Below, piece after piece: positions 17,035 to 26,690 of a DNA stretch of 64,000 nucleotides. A program made the position numbers and the translations under genes. The DNA is from Gimesia chilikensis (GTDB lineage Bacteria; Planctomycetota; Planctomycetia; Planctomycetales; Planctomycetaceae), in NCBI RefSeq assembly GCF_007744075.1, contig NZ_CP036266.1, forward strand, positions 4,821,748-4,885,747, in the 5' to 3' direction. Below the pieces are notes generated by a model. The model did not search any database. It was not told where the DNA came from and saw only the letters and a list, made by a program, of their open reading frames with translations. The stretch's first letter is position 1. Each line of letters opens with the position of its first letter.

Positions 17035-17064
17035 GGACTGTCGGGGTCTCGTCCCCGGCAGTCC
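17035..17064 (+). promoter_or_regulatory. Strong hairpin between modifier and E2 genes
   Basis: GGACTGTCGGGG pairs with CCCCGGCAGTCC (one G-U wobble) around a six-base loop. No T-tract follows, so it is more likely an mRNA-stability or processing element than a terminator. It sits 16 bases after the modifier gene. Confidence 0.5.
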
Positions 17065-17096
17065 GCCCTGGAATCCATTTTTTGAAAGAGGAGACA

Positions 17097-18152
17097 ATGA
17101 AGCATCCACGAAAACGACTCTGGCGGACTGCCAGTCGAATATATCACTGTCTGGTGTCTGAAGAACCCTCGTCGTTATATGAAATGCCATTCCAGACATG
17201 GTGGTACTGTGACCGGTTACTACGGAAACGCCAACAAGCACAACGCAGAGGCTGGGATTCGGCTGCACTAAAACTGGAACGACAACTGAAAACTGGTGTA
17301 ACCCAGTTGATCCAGGAACTGACAACTTTACATGGTGAATTGTCGTCTGATACATCTCCGCAGCAGATTTCTTCCGTCAGGGAACTCTATGCAGAACTGC
17401 GGTCTTTAGAAGAAGAATTCGGTGAGCTGCAGCTGGATCTCCGTGCCCAGACCATCTCTGTCAGTACAGAACCGATTAAACTGGAAGGCGTCTATCTGGG
17501 CCCTTTTGAGATTCGTCTCAATTATGCAAATCTGAAAATGGATAACGGGTCCCCTTATCGCGTGTTCGCCACGGACCCGCATCCGGCGTTTACCAATGAC
17601 TGTGTCACACATCCCCATATTCAATCTGATGTCGTCTGTGAAGGGGATGGACGGCAAGTCATACGCCGGTCGCTGGAACAGGGACGGCTGTTTGATTTTT
17701 TCACGATGGTGGCCAGCCTGTTACAAACTTATAACCGCGACAGTCCCTATGTGGCGCTCAGTGACTGGGACAGTGTTGAATGTACCGAGTGCGCCGATGT
17801 GATCGCAGCCAACCAGCAAACCCGCTGTGATAACTGTGAAATCACACTTTGCACGGGGTGTACTAAGGATTGTTCGGACTGCGATTGTCCGTTTTGCCAT
17901 GAGTGTTTGTCGTACTGTGATGGCTGTCACGGCCACTGCTGTTCGTCCTGTCTGCAACAGTGCATACAGTGTCATGCTGACTGCTGCCAACGCTGTTTAC
18001 TTGAAAATGAAAGGTGCTCTGATTGTGATGCGGAAGAAGAACTCGAAGAAACAGAGGAAGAATTACCGGAAACCCAGGCCTCATCAGCAAACCCGGTTAC
18101 CGCAACTGCGGTTCAGTCCGACTGCCTGGGCGAAACTGTTGTACCTGCGTGA
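17097..18152 (+). CDS. E2-like ubiquitin-conjugating protein fused to RING-like Cys array
   Basis: This protein has 351 residues. The N-terminal 115 are helical. Residues about 125-225 resemble an E2 (UBC) fold: PFEIRLNY, then FATDPHPAF, then THPHI (172-175, in place of the eukaryotic H-P-N), a Cys at 181 within VVCEGDG where E2 enzymes carry the catalytic Cys, and [16 protein letters not shown] as the following helix. From about 229 to 320 there are more than 20 Cys and several His in C-x-x-C pairs ([23 protein letters not shown]), which suggests binuclear zinc sites of RING or treble-clef type. An acidic tail ends the protein. It would take the modifier from E1 and may pass it to a target itself. 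GAGGAG precedes the ATG. The last 125 bases overlap the JAMM gene. Confidence 0.75.
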   Translation: MKHPRKRLWRTASRIYHCLVSEEPSSLYEMPFQTWWYCDRLLRKRQQAQRRGWDSAALKLERQLKTGVTQLIQELTTLHGELSSDTSPQQISSVRELYAELRSLEEEFGELQLDLRAQTISVSTEPIKLEGVYLGPFEIRLNYANLKMDNGSPYRVFATDPHPAFTNDCVTHPHIQSDVVCEGDGRQVIRRSLEQGRLFDFFTMVASLLQTYNRDSPYVALSDWDSVECTECADVIAANQQTRCDNCEITLCTGCTKDCSDCDCPFCHECLSYCDGCHGHCCSSCLQQCIQCHADCCQRCLLENERCSDCDAEEELEETEEELPETQASSANPVTATAVQSDCLGETVVPA

Positions 18153-18702
18153 TTACGGAGACACCGAAGTTGGTGGCTTTGGGATTACATCAGAGGAGGA
18201 TCTGCTGCTGGTGCAGGACCTGCAGCTTGTGGAACAGACCTGCTCGGTGGCTCACGTGGCCTTCGACGATGAGGCGGTCGCGAATTTCTTTGACGACCAG
18301 GTGGACGCGGGCCTCCGTCCAGAACAGTTTGGTCGGATCTGGATTCATACGCATCCGGGAGATTGTCCCTTGCCCAGCCAGACCGATGAAAATACTTTTA
18401 ACCGTGTGTTTGGTCGATCCGATTGGGCCGTGATGTTCATTCTGGCGCGGACAGGGCGAACATATGCTCGGTTAAAATTTAATGTGGGTCCGACGGCAGA
18501 ATACGAAATCCCAGTAAAACGGGATTACTCTCAAACATTTGCCGGTAGTGATCCAGAACGTTGGGAGGATGAGTATTTAAGTCATGTGCATCCGCAACAG
18601 AACAGTCGCCTGTTCCAGTCTGCTTTTGATCAGACCGCAGATTTTGACTGGGATGAAGACTGGCTCTTTGCTGATTACGAATTGAAAGGAGAACAGATTT
18701 GA
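18028..18702 (+). CDS. JAMM/JAB-domain isopeptidase
   Basis: This 224-residue protein has a complete JAMM zinc-protease motif. Glu47 in GDTEVGGFG, His107 and His109 in WIHTHPGD, and Ser117 and Asp120 in PLPSQTDEN fit E...H-x-H-P-x(6)-P-S-x-x-D. Such enzymes cut after the C-terminus of ubiquitin-like proteins, either to mature the modifier or to remove it from targets. A Lys/Arg-rich N-terminal 25 residues precede the domain. The ATG at 18028 overlaps the E2 gene by 125 bases, and a later start would remove only the basic leader. Its stop overlaps the TTG of the E1 gene. Confidence 0.85.
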   Translation: MRKKNSKKQRKNYRKPRPHQQTRLPQLRFSPTAWAKLLYLRDYGDTEVGGFGITSEEDLLLVQDLQLVEQTCSVAHVAFDDEAVANFFDDQVDAGLRPEQFGRIWIHTHPGDCPLPSQTDENTFNRVFGRSDWAVMFILARTGRTYARLKFNVGPTAEYEIPVKRDYSQTFAGSDPERWEDEYLSHVHPQQNSRLFQSAFDQTADFDWDEDWLFADYELKGEQI

Positions 18703-19364
18703 ATACATTAAATGTGACTATCGATCGTTTCCAAAGACAAAGTGACCTGATCCCGGCGGAACGGCTTTCTCAGTTGACGGCAACCGTCATCGGAGTGGGG
18801 GCCATTGGTCGTCAGGTGGCGCTGCAACTGGCGGCGATTGGGACACCACGGATTCAGCTGATTGACTTTGATAGTGTGGAGTCGACCAATATCACGACTC
18901 AGGGATACCGAGCTCAGGATCTGGGGCAGCTTAAAGTAGACACGACAGCCAGAGCCATCCAGGAGCTTGACGATTCAATTCAGGTAACGGTGATTATGGA
19001 TCGTTATCGAGTGTCCGTTCCTGTGGGTGAGGCTGTCTTCTGTTGTGTGGACTCGATATCAGCCCGTGCGGTGATCTGGCGATCCGTCAACAGAAAATGC
19101 GATTTCTGGACAGATGGAAGAATGCTGGGAGAAACAATTCGGATACTGACAGCAACTCAGCATCATGGAATGAAACAGTATGCGAAAACACTTTTCCCAC
19201 AAAACGAGGCACAAACCGGAAGCTGTACATCACGCAGTACGATTTATGCAGCCAGCATTGCTGCAGGACTTATGGTTCATCAATTCACTCGCTGGCTGCG
19301 AACTATTCCTGTTGATTTTGATACGACCTTCAATCTTCTCGCTGGTGAAACATACTTAAAATGA
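18699..19364 (+). CDS. E1-like ThiF-family adenylating enzyme
   Basis: This 221-residue protein has an E1/ThiF Rossmann core: [16 protein letters not shown] (nucleotide loop, 31-46), [17 protein letters not shown] with the ATP/Mg ligands, and Lys79. [12 protein letters not shown] is the usual second Asp block. Cys176 in GSCTSRST is a candidate thioester Cys, in the position of the Cys that precedes R-S-T in related bacterial proteins. The enzyme would adenylate the modifier encoded at 16795 and hand it to the E2-like protein. It starts at TTG within the TTGA that contains the JAMM stop, with AAAGGAG upstream. A strong terminator follows, so it is the last gene of the cassette. Confidence 0.85.
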   Translation: MNTLNVTIDRFQRQSDLIPAERLSQLTATVIGVGAIGRQVALQLAAIGTPRIQLIDFDSVESTNITTQGYRAQDLGQLKVDTTARAIQELDDSIQVTVIMDRYRVSVPVGEAVFCCVDSISARAVIWRSVNRKCDFWTDGRMLGETIRILTATQHHGMKQYAKTLFPQNEAQTGSCTSRSTIYAASIAAGLMVHQFTRWLRTIPVDFDTTFNLLAGETYLK

Positions 19365-19412
19365 AGTTTAAAATGGGCAGACATATTAGAGAAAAGCAAA
19401 AGAAATAACATG

Positions 19413-19455
19413 GGATAACGGGCCACCTGTAGTGGTGGCCCGTTATCCTTATTTT
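19413..19455 (+). terminator. Strong terminator ending the ubiquitin-like cassette
   Basis: Perfect 15-bp arms GGATAACGGGCCACC and GGTGGCCCGTTATCC surround a six-base loop, followed by TTATTTT. Confidence 0.85.
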
Positions 19456-19755
19456 AACGGGTATGATGAAAATCAAGTCGCACTGTCAGCAAATAAGTCG
19501 TTGCCTGAGTCCGCAGAACCGGTTGTAATTAATGGTACCGGGTCACGGGACGAGGTGCGATCTGTTTTCCCAATCTATGGTATGAGTGGGTCATTCACCT
19601 CGGGGGCTGGCCGATGATAGCTATGGGTCTCGAACCCGTTTTTTTAACTGGCCACCCCGCGGCCCACCCGGTTGAGTCACGAACTCGAAGAGGTAGTTGC
19701 CGAATGGCCCATGTTTTCTTGCTACCCACTCATCCAGCATTCGAGGAGGTTGTGT

Positions 19756-21021
19756 ATGATGCGGTATATAGGGCTGGACGTTCACAAACACTTTATTGAG
19801 GTTTGTATAACGGACCGAAAAGGAAAGATTCTGGAACGGGGTAAAGTGAATTGCCAGCGTGATGTCCTGCTGGAATTCGCAACAAAGAAACTCCGGAAAC
19901 ATGATCGAGTGGCCCTGGAAGCAACGACAAATACGTGGGCCGTTGTCGACTTGATCCGTCCCCATGTGAAGCAGGTCGTTGTCGGCAACCCAATGAAGAC
20001 CAGGGCGATCGCAGAAGCAAAAATCAAGACTGATAAAGTAGATGCTGAAGTATTGGCCCATCTTCTGCGTTGTGACTACCTGCCATCTGTCTGGCAACCA
20101 GACGAACCAACTCAAACGCGGCGTGCTCTGTTAACGCACCGTAATGGCCTGATGAGTCGACGAGGACGCCATATGAACCGCGTCCAGTCAATGCTCGCGC
20201 GGTTAATGATCAAGCCTCCCTGCAAGTACCTGTGGTCAAAAACTGGGGTTGCTTGGCTTGAGACACTGGAATTGTCTCCCGTCGACCGACTGATGTTGGA
20301 CAGTCAGCTTCGGCAAATCACCCAGGTCAACCAGGAACTCGAGATTGTCGATCAGCGTCTCGTTGAGATCGCTCGAAATGATTCCAGTGTCCGGCTCCTG
20401 ATGACACTTCCTGGAGTGAGCCATGTCGTTGCTGTGGGACTACTGGCTGCGATCGGTGATATTGAGCGTTTCTGTGATGGCAATCATGCCGCTTCTTATC
20501 TGGGACTCGTGCCATCAACACGACAGTCAGGAAATAAGTGCTATCACGGAAGAATTACAAAGATGGGAAATCCCCACTGCCGCTGGCTGCTGACTCAGGC
20601 CTGCCAGCATGTATCGCGTCACCCAGGTCCACTGGGAGCATTCTATCGCCGGCTGGTGAAACGCAAACCACGTCAGGTAGCAATCATGGCTTTAGCACGA
20701 AAACTGGTAACCATCGCCTGGCAGATGCTCAAACAGAATGAACCTTACCGATATGCCAAACCTATGCTGATGGCAAAAAAGTTCACGGATCTGGATCGTA
20801 AGTATCGGCAGGAGCAACGAAGAACTCCTTCGGCTGCGAGAGCGAAGGCAGGAGATGGCCTGACGGCAGTCTACGACGAAATTGGATTCACGGATTCATT
20901 ATCCCTCAATCAAGTTCCCGATGGAGAACGCCGCATGTTAATTGAAAAGGATGTGATGATGTTTGTTGAAGAGCTGTACCGCCCAGTCAAGAAAGATAAA
21001 TCTAATCAATCAGACAAATAG
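19756..21021 (+). CDS. IS110-family transposase (DEDD)
   Basis: This 421-residue transposase begins MMRYIGLDVHKHFIEV, the RuvC-like first Asp block of IS110. It continues with RVALEATTNTWAVVD (Glu), AIAEAKIKTDKVDAEVLAHL (the Asp pair) and the C-terminal transposase_20 region LLMTLPGVSHVVAVGLLAAIGD, then FLGL/YLGLVPSTRQSG. It carries the conserved Ser region of that domain. The gene is intact and so may be active. GAGGAGG precedes the start. Codon use is more GC-rich than the flanks. Confidence 0.93.
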   Translation: MMRYIGLDVHKHFIEVCITDRKGKILERGKVNCQRDVLLEFATKKLRKHDRVALEATTNTWAVVDLIRPHVKQVVVGNPMKTRAIAEAKIKTDKVDAEVLAHLLRCDYLPSVWQPDEPTQTRRALLTHRNGLMSRRGRHMNRVQSMLARLMIKPPCKYLWSKTGVAWLETLELSPVDRLMLDSQLRQITQVNQELEIVDQRLVEIARNDSSVRLLMTLPGVSHVVAVGLLAAIGDIERFCDGNHAASYLGLVPSTRQSGNKCYHGRITKMGNPHCRWLLTQACQHVSRHPGPLGAFYRRLVKRKPRQVAIMALARKLVTIAWQMLKQNEPYRYAKPMLMAKKFTDLDRKYRQEQRRTPSAARAKAGDGLTAVYDEIGFTDSLSLNQVPDGERRMLIEKDVMMFVEELYRPVKKDKSNQSDK

Positions 21022-21072
21022 CATGAGCCGGGATCGTCCTGACGGACTGATCCCGGCTCATGCATTTTTTTT
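21022..21072 (+). terminator. Terminator behind the IS110 transposase
   Basis: Perfect arms GCATGAGCCGGGATC and GATCCCGGCTCATGC surround a 13-base loop, followed by a T-tract at 21064-21072. Confidence 0.85.
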
Positions 21073-21937
21073 ATCTATCGCAAACCGTAGTACGGAGAAA
21101 GCAAGCTTGGATTTTATGAGGCATCACTCCGATGTCCGAAACGAATCATGATCATCAGGAAAACGGCTTCCGATCAGGAGTGGCCTCATCGGAAACCGTA
21201 CGCGCTTCGGCGCATCGTCGGTCCAGTTATTCCTTGTTCGGTTGCGTCCCCGCAGAGCCGAACTCTGCTTCACTGGACAAAATTATTATACCAAACCAGA
21301 TTTTAAAATTGCGACTAGAATTTCTCAGAGGTAGCTATCAGAGATCATGGATTTTCTAGTTCAGAGCAAATTTTCTGCTGATATTTGAAACAGTATCAGT
21401 TCGACTTATGGCTACAGAATCTTTTTTTTCTCAATCGAAACGCTAACGAATGTAGGACAGTCGAACTAGAAAGGAGATGAAATATTCTCTCGATTCTTGA
21501 AATCAATTTTGAGTAAAGGTCACGCTATTTATTAGTAGTATTAGAAATGGTGATCAGGTCGAATGAATTAGGAACATGCGTCTTCAGCAGGAATTGAACG
21601 CCGTGGACATTTGGGTTTATATTTCGAATACTGTTTTCTCTTGTTATTCTTCCTCAGAATAGTTGACACTCTTTTTAAATCGCCCACTATTTCTGGGAAT
21701 CTTCACATTTTGAAACCGTGCCTATCTCGTAGTTTTAAATGCTGGTCAAGTGCCAATAGATCATTCGAAGTTCAGACTGTATTTTAATCACGATTACCTT
21801 AGATTTATAACGGCCCAACTGGTTCAGAGTTGAGAGCCTGTCATGATCGCGTAATGAATCAAGTTCTCTTGTGCCGCAGACGAAAACAGTTTCTCATATT
21901 GGTCGATGCCAGTTGCTTTAACCTTTTTTTACCGCAG
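21073..21937. other. Gene-free stretch
   Basis: About 865 bases, AT-rich after 21260. A 75-codon ORF at 21132 has no ribosome-binding site and no family resemblance. I see no gene, repeat or RNA I could defend here. Confidence 0.5.
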
Positions 21938-22453
21938 TTAGTGCTCATGGACCGATACATCATGTTGCTCATTATTTCCATGTGAGTGGCCATCACGTAT
22001 TTCCGGAGCAAGGATATTCGGGTTAACTCCCGCACCGTGATGGTAGACTATTAAACCACCGAGATAACCGGTTAGCATCAATAGCACAACTCCACACAAT
22101 GCTACAGTCAATTGCAGCTTAGTGGCTGCTGTTGTTCGCCCTCGCCAGCTTACTGTCGATAGCCAAGTGAAGAGAATGAGCATCGCCAATCCAAATCCCA
22201 AATGCCAGTACATGAGTACGTGGCCTTGTTCGGTATGAGCTGGCACCGTAAAGTATGCCAATCCGCCTGCGGTGGAGGCGAGCCAACCCGAAACCATTCC
22301 GACCAGCAACATTCCTGCGGCCACTCGATGCTGTATCTCGTTCGCTCTCCACCACGCCCACAGTAAGAGTACAACGCCCCCCAGAAGAAATGCAATTGGA
22401 AAGTGGACCAGTGCAGGGTGCAATTCCCATGGTTTTGGGAGAATATTATCCAT
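21938..22453 (-). CDS. DUF2231-like membrane protein with His-rich tail
   Basis: This 171-residue protein has four predicted transmembrane helices and opens with LHPALVHFPIAFLLGG, the signature of the DUF2231 group, in which the two His may bind metal or heme. The tail HSHGNNEQHDVSVHEH is His-rich. It lies 43 bases downstream of the copper ATPase on the same strand, so it is probably co-transcribed and linked to metal handling. The exact function is unknown. Confidence 0.75.
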   Translation of the reverse strand: MDNILPKPWELHPALVHFPIAFLLGGVVLLLWAWWRANEIQHRVAAGMLLVGMVSGWLASTAGGLAYFTVPAHTEQGHVLMYWHLGFGLAMLILFTWLSTVSWRGRTTAATKLQLTVALCGVVLLMLTGYLGGLIVYHHGAGVNPNILAPEIRDGHSHGNNEQHDVSVHEH

Positions 22454-22496
22454 AATGTATTCAACTTTCCGAAGGGTTCATTTTGATCGATACTCA

Positions 22497-24992
22497 TTAC
22501 TTATATAATTGAGCTTGCCGCAAACGTAAAGCGTTGCCGATGACGGAAACTGAGCTAAGACTCATTGCAGCTGCAGCGATCATAGGATTCAACAGAGCCC
22601 CCATTCCAAGAAACGGAACCAGTACTCCACTGGCAACGGGCACGCCAAGAATATTGTAGATAAATGCGAAGAATAAGTTTTGGCGGATATTGCGCATAGT
22701 ACTGCGACTCAATCGGACAGCTTTAACAATGCCACGTAGGTCTCCTTTCACTAACGTCACACCGGCACTTTCGATGGCCACGTCCGTGCCTGTCCCCATC
22801 GCAATACCTACGTCAGCTTCAGCAAGTGCTGGTGCGTCATTAATACCATCGCCAGCCATCGCCACTTTACTACCTTTTGTCTTCAGTGCTCGTACTCTCG
22901 CGTTTTTGTCTTGTGGACTAATGCCTGCTTCCACTTCGTCGATGCCAAGATTCTTGGCCACTGCCAGGGCAGTACGCTTGTTGTCACCGGTGAGCACAAT
23001 AATTCGTAAGCCCAAATCGTGTAGTTCTTGCACAGCGTCGGGGGTTGACGCTTTGATAGGATCAGAGACGGCCAGTAGTCCGGCGAATTGCCCATTAACA
23101 GCAACGAACATCACTGTATGACCATCGTGCTGCAGCGTTTCAGCACGTTCTCGCATTGTCTCAATGTTACGAACTCTTTGATCGACAAGAAAGTCAAGTT
23201 TACCAATCAAAACGCTCTTTCCTTTAACCGTTCCTGATACTCCACCCCCGGTTGTGGAATCAAACTCATCAACTGCTGCCAAGTCAATTCCTTTTTCCCT
23301 GGCAGCATCGATGATGGCACGGCCTAGTGGATGTTCGCTGTTTCGTTCGACCGCTGACGCATATTCCAATAGCTCCTTCTCTGAAATGGACTCTGTAGGA
23401 ATGCATTCAGTGAGTTTGGGCCGTCCCTCCGTCAGTGTACCTGTTTTATCAACGACAATCGTATCCACCTGCTCCAGGACTTCTAAGACTACGGCGTCTT
23501 TGATCAGTACACCTTCCTGTGCTCCACGACCGATGCCAACCATGATTGACATCGGCGTGGCTAGGCCCAACGCACAAGGACAAGCGATAATGAGCACTGC
23601 GACAGCATTGATCAAAGCGAAACCAAGCCGTGGTTCTTCTGGAGATAACCATGCCCAAACAACAAATGTAACTATGGCGATTAAGACTACTGCGGGCACG
23701 AACCAGCTTGCTACCACGTCAACGATACGTTGTATTGGTGCACGGCTGCGTTGAGCGTCAGCAACCATCCGCACAATTTGTGACAATACAGTACCCTCAC
23801 CTACATGTTTTGCTCGCATTTGGAACGAACCAGTCTGATTCACCGTGCCGCCCATCACTAGATCGCCCGTCTGCTTCGAGACCGGAACTGGTTCACCGGT
23901 TAACATTGATTCGTCAATCGAACTCTTGCCGGAAATGATTTCTCCATCAACGGGTATTTTTTCGCCAGGAACTACTTTGAGAATATCGCTCTCGCGAACT
24001 TCTTCTAATGGAAGCTCCTGCTCTTGCCCGTTAACGACAACACGGGCCGTTGGTGGTGCTAGTGATAAAAGTTCACGAACTGCGTTGCCAGTTCGACGAC
24101 GGGCACGTAATTCAAGCACTTGTCCCAATAATACCAAGGCAATGATTACGGCAGCAGCTTCAAAATATACAGCAACGTGACCATTTTCTTTGAAAGAATC
24201 TGGAATCATTCCGGGCACCAGCACCGCGGCTGTGCTATATAAATATGCCGCACCAACACCAAGCGAGACCAATGTGAACATGTTTAAGTTCCAATTGACT
24301 AAGGACCGCCAACCACGTTTAAAGAACGGCCAGCCAGCCCAGAGTACAATCGGTGAACTCAGCGCAAATTGAACCCAAGACGAAACAAACGGTGAAAATT
24401 CCAGTGCCTTATCGAGCATTGGCAACATCGCCAACAGCAGTACCGGTATCCCCAAAACTACAGCGACCCAGAATCGTTGTGTCATGCTCCTAAGTTGGGT
24501 GTCGTCATCTTCCTCAAGCGCGGTTACATACTTCGGTTCCAGTTCCATCCCACACTTTGGACATGTACCTGGTTCATTCTGCTCAACTTCCGGGTGCATC
24601 GGGCACGTATAAACTGTTCGAGACTCTGCAAGTTCTGGTTTGACTAATTCTAAGGCCATTCCACACTTTGGGCACTCGCCGGGTTTATCACTGCCGATTC
24701 CTGCACACATTGGGCAGAAATATTTGTGGGACTTTGCAGCTACTGCATGTTTTGTTGTGGCGTTTTTACCTCCCAGCTCTGATTCAGGATTACAATTTCC
24801 ATGGCTTTTACCAGCACCGGTCTTCATGCTGGAATGCTGATTGTCTGGAGTCAGTAGAGCAGCCAAAGTCTGTTGCCTTTGGAATTTCTCTTTACAATTC
24901 TTACTGCAGAAATAGAATGTTGCTCCACCGAACTCACAATTTAACCCTGTTGCTTCTTCAACTTGCATCCCGCAAATTGGATCAATCGCCAT
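22497..24992 (-). CDS. copA: Copper-type P1B ATPase with YHS and metal-binding ribbons
   Basis: This 831-residue P1B-type ATPase exports Cu+ (or a related soft metal) from the cytoplasm. An N-terminal YHS domain (1-40; DPICGM, C-x-x-x-C) is followed by two short heavy-metal-binding ribbons, CPMCAGIG...CPKCGM (about 91-116) and CPMHPEVE...CPKCGM (about 118-143). No classical HMA domain is present. Then come eight membrane segments, the TGEP actuator loop, the [12 protein letters not shown] metal site, the phosphorylation site DKTGTLTEG and [10 protein letters not shown]. The start at 24992 is chosen because the YHS domain begins there and AGGA lies upstream. The CPC plus multicopper oxidase and Cus neighbours support copper. 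Confidence 0.92.
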   Translation of the reverse strand: MAIDPICGMQVEEATGLNCEFGGATFYFCSKNCKEKFQRQQTLAALLTPDNQHSSMKTGAGKSHGNCNPESELGGKNATTKHAVAAKSHKYFCPMCAGIGSDKPGECPKCGMALELVKPELAESRTVYTCPMHPEVEQNEPGTCPKCGMELEPKYVTALEEDDDTQLRSMTQRFWVAVVLGIPVLLLAMLPMLDKALEFSPFVSSWVQFALSSPIVLWAGWPFFKRGWRSLVNWNLNMFTLVSLGVGAAYLYSTAAVLVPGMIPDSFKENGHVAVYFEAAAVIIALVLLGQVLELRARRRTGNAVRELLSLAPPTARVVVNGQEQELPLEEVRESDILKVVPGEKIPVDGEIISGKSSIDESMLTGEPVPVSKQTGDLVMGGTVNQTGSFQMRAKHVGEGTVLSQIVRMVADAQRSRAPIQRIVDVVASWFVPAVVLIAIVTFVVWAWLSPEEPRLGFALINAVAVLIIACPCALGLATPMSIMVGIGRGAQEGVLIKDAVVLEVLEQVDTIVVDKTGTLTEGRPKLTECIPTESISEKELLEYASAVERNSEHPLGRAIIDAAREKGIDLAAVDEFDSTTGGGVSGTVKGKSVLIGKLDFLVDQRVRNIETMRERAETLQHDGHTVMFVAVNGQFAGLLAVSDPIKASTPDAVQELHDLGLRIIVLTGDNKRTALAVAKNLGIDEVEAGISPQDKNARVRALKTKGSKVAMAGDGINDAPALAEADVGIAMGTGTDVAIESAGVTLVKGDLRGIVKAVRLSRSTMRNIRQNLFFAFIYNILGVPVASGVLVPFLGMGALLNPMIAAAAMSLSSVSVIGNALRLRQAQLYK

Positions 24993-25335
24993 ATAACACG
25001 TTCCTGCTAGTTCATGTCGTTGTGATGTGTAAAGAGAGGGGCGCACATTCCCGGCTTCTTCGATATTGGATGCAACCTACTCGTGCTTTCTTCATGTCAA
25101 ATGACATTATTTTGAGGTTCTCACTACTTTTTTTTCGATTCTCAATATAGTCATGGTATGGGGGGATAGGTTGTTTTCTATTCTATATTTAAATCGCAAC
25201 CAGAATTATTCTATGAGTACGTTATCTGACGAACAGATTGCTTTATCTTGATGCTGAACACAGCATACGTCTTTATCATGGAGAATAATTCACAAGCTCA
25301 ACGATTAAATCCCTGAACTCTTTTCATCAACAAAA
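24993..25335. other. Gene-free stretch upstream of copA
   Basis: About 340 bases, AT-rich. It must hold the copA promoter, but no clear operator dyad like those of the two MerR genes could be picked out. Confidence 0.4.
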
Positions 25336-25992
25336 TTAGCGATTCAATCTGGAGTGTTCCAGACTTTTATTTGAATAAAGAAAGATTTGATTTCCCCATT
25401 CATCAGGATATTCTTTGACCTTCGAGAACGCTCCAAAACTAATGATTGAGTCATGATAAACTGGGTTGTTGTATATAATTAGTATTTCTTTATCGCTTCC
25501 TCGGGCAGACTCATCTATCTTGCAAATCACTTCTGACATAATATCAGCCGGAAATGGGTTATAGAAATAAAACATATTATAGTGGCCATAATTCTGAAAT
25601 GCCGTTGCATCGCAACTAAACACATGACATCTATTCGCCCTTAGTTTTTTGAAATTATTTATTGCTATTGCAGCGATCTGTTCTGACAACTCAATTCCAG
25701 CAATTTCTGCAAAGGGAAACTTTAGCATTGATCGCATTGCGCTACCTTTTCCGGAGCCAATATCGATAATAGAGTCAGCGTTTGTAACACTAATATCTTT
25801 TAGTAATTGTATTAAATATTTATTTCCAGAAGGAGAAGACCGATACACAACATGAGGGTCATATCCAATTTCTTCAGGTTGTATTACAGTTAAAAAATCA
25901 ACTCCTTTGAATCGTTCTAACATTAGTTTTGTTTTACGCGAAAACGTTTTGATAGTTAATTTTCGACACAATCTTGATATAGCTGCTTTCAT
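25336..25992 (-). CDS. Class I SAM-dependent methyltransferase-like protein
   Basis: This protein has about 218 residues. SIIDIGSGKGSAMRSML is the SAM-binding motif I, IAGIELSEQIAAIA the acidic motif II, and CDATAF and MFYFYNPFP resemble the later methyltransferase motifs. The substrate cannot be deduced. An upstream in-frame ATG at 26091 would include a perfect hairpin at 26041-26075, so the start at 25992 is preferred. The gene is AT-rich and lies alone between copA and a Gly/Tyr/His-rich secreted protein, which suggests separate acquisition. Confidence 0.7.
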   Translation of the reverse strand: MKAAISRLCRKLTIKTFSRKTKLMLERFKGVDFLTVIQPEEIGYDPHVVYRSSPSGNKYLIQLLKDISVTNADSIIDIGSGKGSAMRSMLKFPFAEIAGIELSEQIAAIAINNFKKLRANRCHVFSCDATAFQNYGHYNMFYFYNPFPADIMSEVICKIDESARGSDKEILIIYNNPVYHDSIISFGAFSKVKEYPDEWGNQIFLYSNKSLEHSRLNR

Positions 25993-26040
25993 GCTTTTCT
26001 CTAACTGAATATGTTTGGAACATCTAACTAGAAATAGAAA

Positions 26041-26075
26041 CCCCTCGACTGCAAAGCAATTTTGCAGTCGAGGGG
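26041..26075 (-). terminator. Perfect hairpin upstream of the methyltransferase gene
   Basis: CCCCTCGACTGCAAA and TTTGCAGTCGAGGGG form a 15-bp stem with a tiny loop. On the minus strand a T-rich run follows, so it may be a terminator or attenuator just ahead of the gene. The remaining gap 25993-26357 shows nothing else. Confidence 0.5.
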
Positions 26076-26357
26076 TTAGATGCAGAACCATTCCAGATTA
26101 TTCATTGGAATTTGAAGATAAATTCAAAAGATAGTTCGTATTTCAAATAGATTTCGGTGACTTTCGCTAACTCAAAATGACAGTGAGACTTAAAAGTGTT
26201 CGACTTGCTATCAATTCCACTCAGGGTTTGCAGGAATTGAAAAAAGTATCTTTTCATGAATCCTTTTCGAGAATTTTGAGAGTGAGAAGTCTAAGGGACA
26301 GTGCTAACCCTTTCTTGGTAGAAGCTATTCACTTCGGCACTGACTAAGCTAACCCGT

Positions 26358-26690
26358 TTAGTGACCTAACCGAAAATCTAGATGCGGTGTCATAATCTGG
26401 ACTGCACCGCGGTGACTATAGGATGGGTAATTGTAATAGCCGCGGTCGATGTGGCTTTGCCGGAAGGAACCGTGTCCATACTCACGTGCAGAATACCCGT
26501 GGTTGACATAACCGTGTTGGAGACGCTGCCTGTAAGTCGAGTGACCATATCCGGACGAAAGGTATCCGTGCCCCGACAAGGTGTGGCCAAGATATCCATG
26601 TACATAAGAGTTATCTGCTGCCTTTGCCGGATTGGTCGTGAATGCTGTCAAGGCAGCGAGAATACCGAGAAACAGTGCGAAACGTATCAT
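26358..26690 (-). CDS. Secreted Gly/Tyr/His-rich repeat protein
   Basis: This 110-residue protein has a clean signal peptide (MIRFALFLGILAALTAFTTN, cleavage near AKA-AD). The mature part is made of repeated G-Y, G-H and H-G-Y units. More than ten His residues suggest metal binding in the periplasm, which fits the copper island, but no family is recognised. GGAGATCC lies directly upstream of the ATG. Confidence 0.6.
   Translation of the reverse strand: MIRFALFLGILAALTAFTTNPAKAADNSYVHGYLGHTLSGHGYLSSGYGHSTYRQRLQHGYVNHGYSAREYGHGSFRQSHIDRGYYNYPSYSHRGAVQIMTPHLDFRLGH

Larger units (their letters stand above)
19600..21075 (+). mobile_element. IS110-family insertion sequence (ends approximate)
   Basis: The element consists of a leader of about 150 bases, a DEDD transposase gene and a perfect hairpin behind it. 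IS110 elements lack long terminal inverted repeats, so the ends cannot be placed exactly from the sequence alone. In this family the noncoding leader encodes a bridge RNA, and the stretch 19600-19755 is the candidate here. A GGGT...ACCC hairpin followed by seven T at 19625-19645 lies within it. Confidence 0.65.

Noticed and set aside
17827-18027. Upstream extension of the JAMM frame
   Set aside because: It lies entirely inside the Cys-array coding region of the E2-like gene. The JAMM domain needs only the sequence from 18028.
19622-19640. GGGTCTCGAACCC resembling a tRNA T-arm
   Set aside because: Only three to four base pairs form, and no acceptor, D or anticodon arm fits on either strand.
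21132-21359. 75-codon plus-strand ORF after the IS110 element
   Set aside because: There is no Shine-Dalgarno, no domain, and the composition is not protein-like.
22690-23754. Two plus-strand ORFs of 143 and 166 codons
   Set aside because: Both are shadows of the copper ATPase on the opposite strand.
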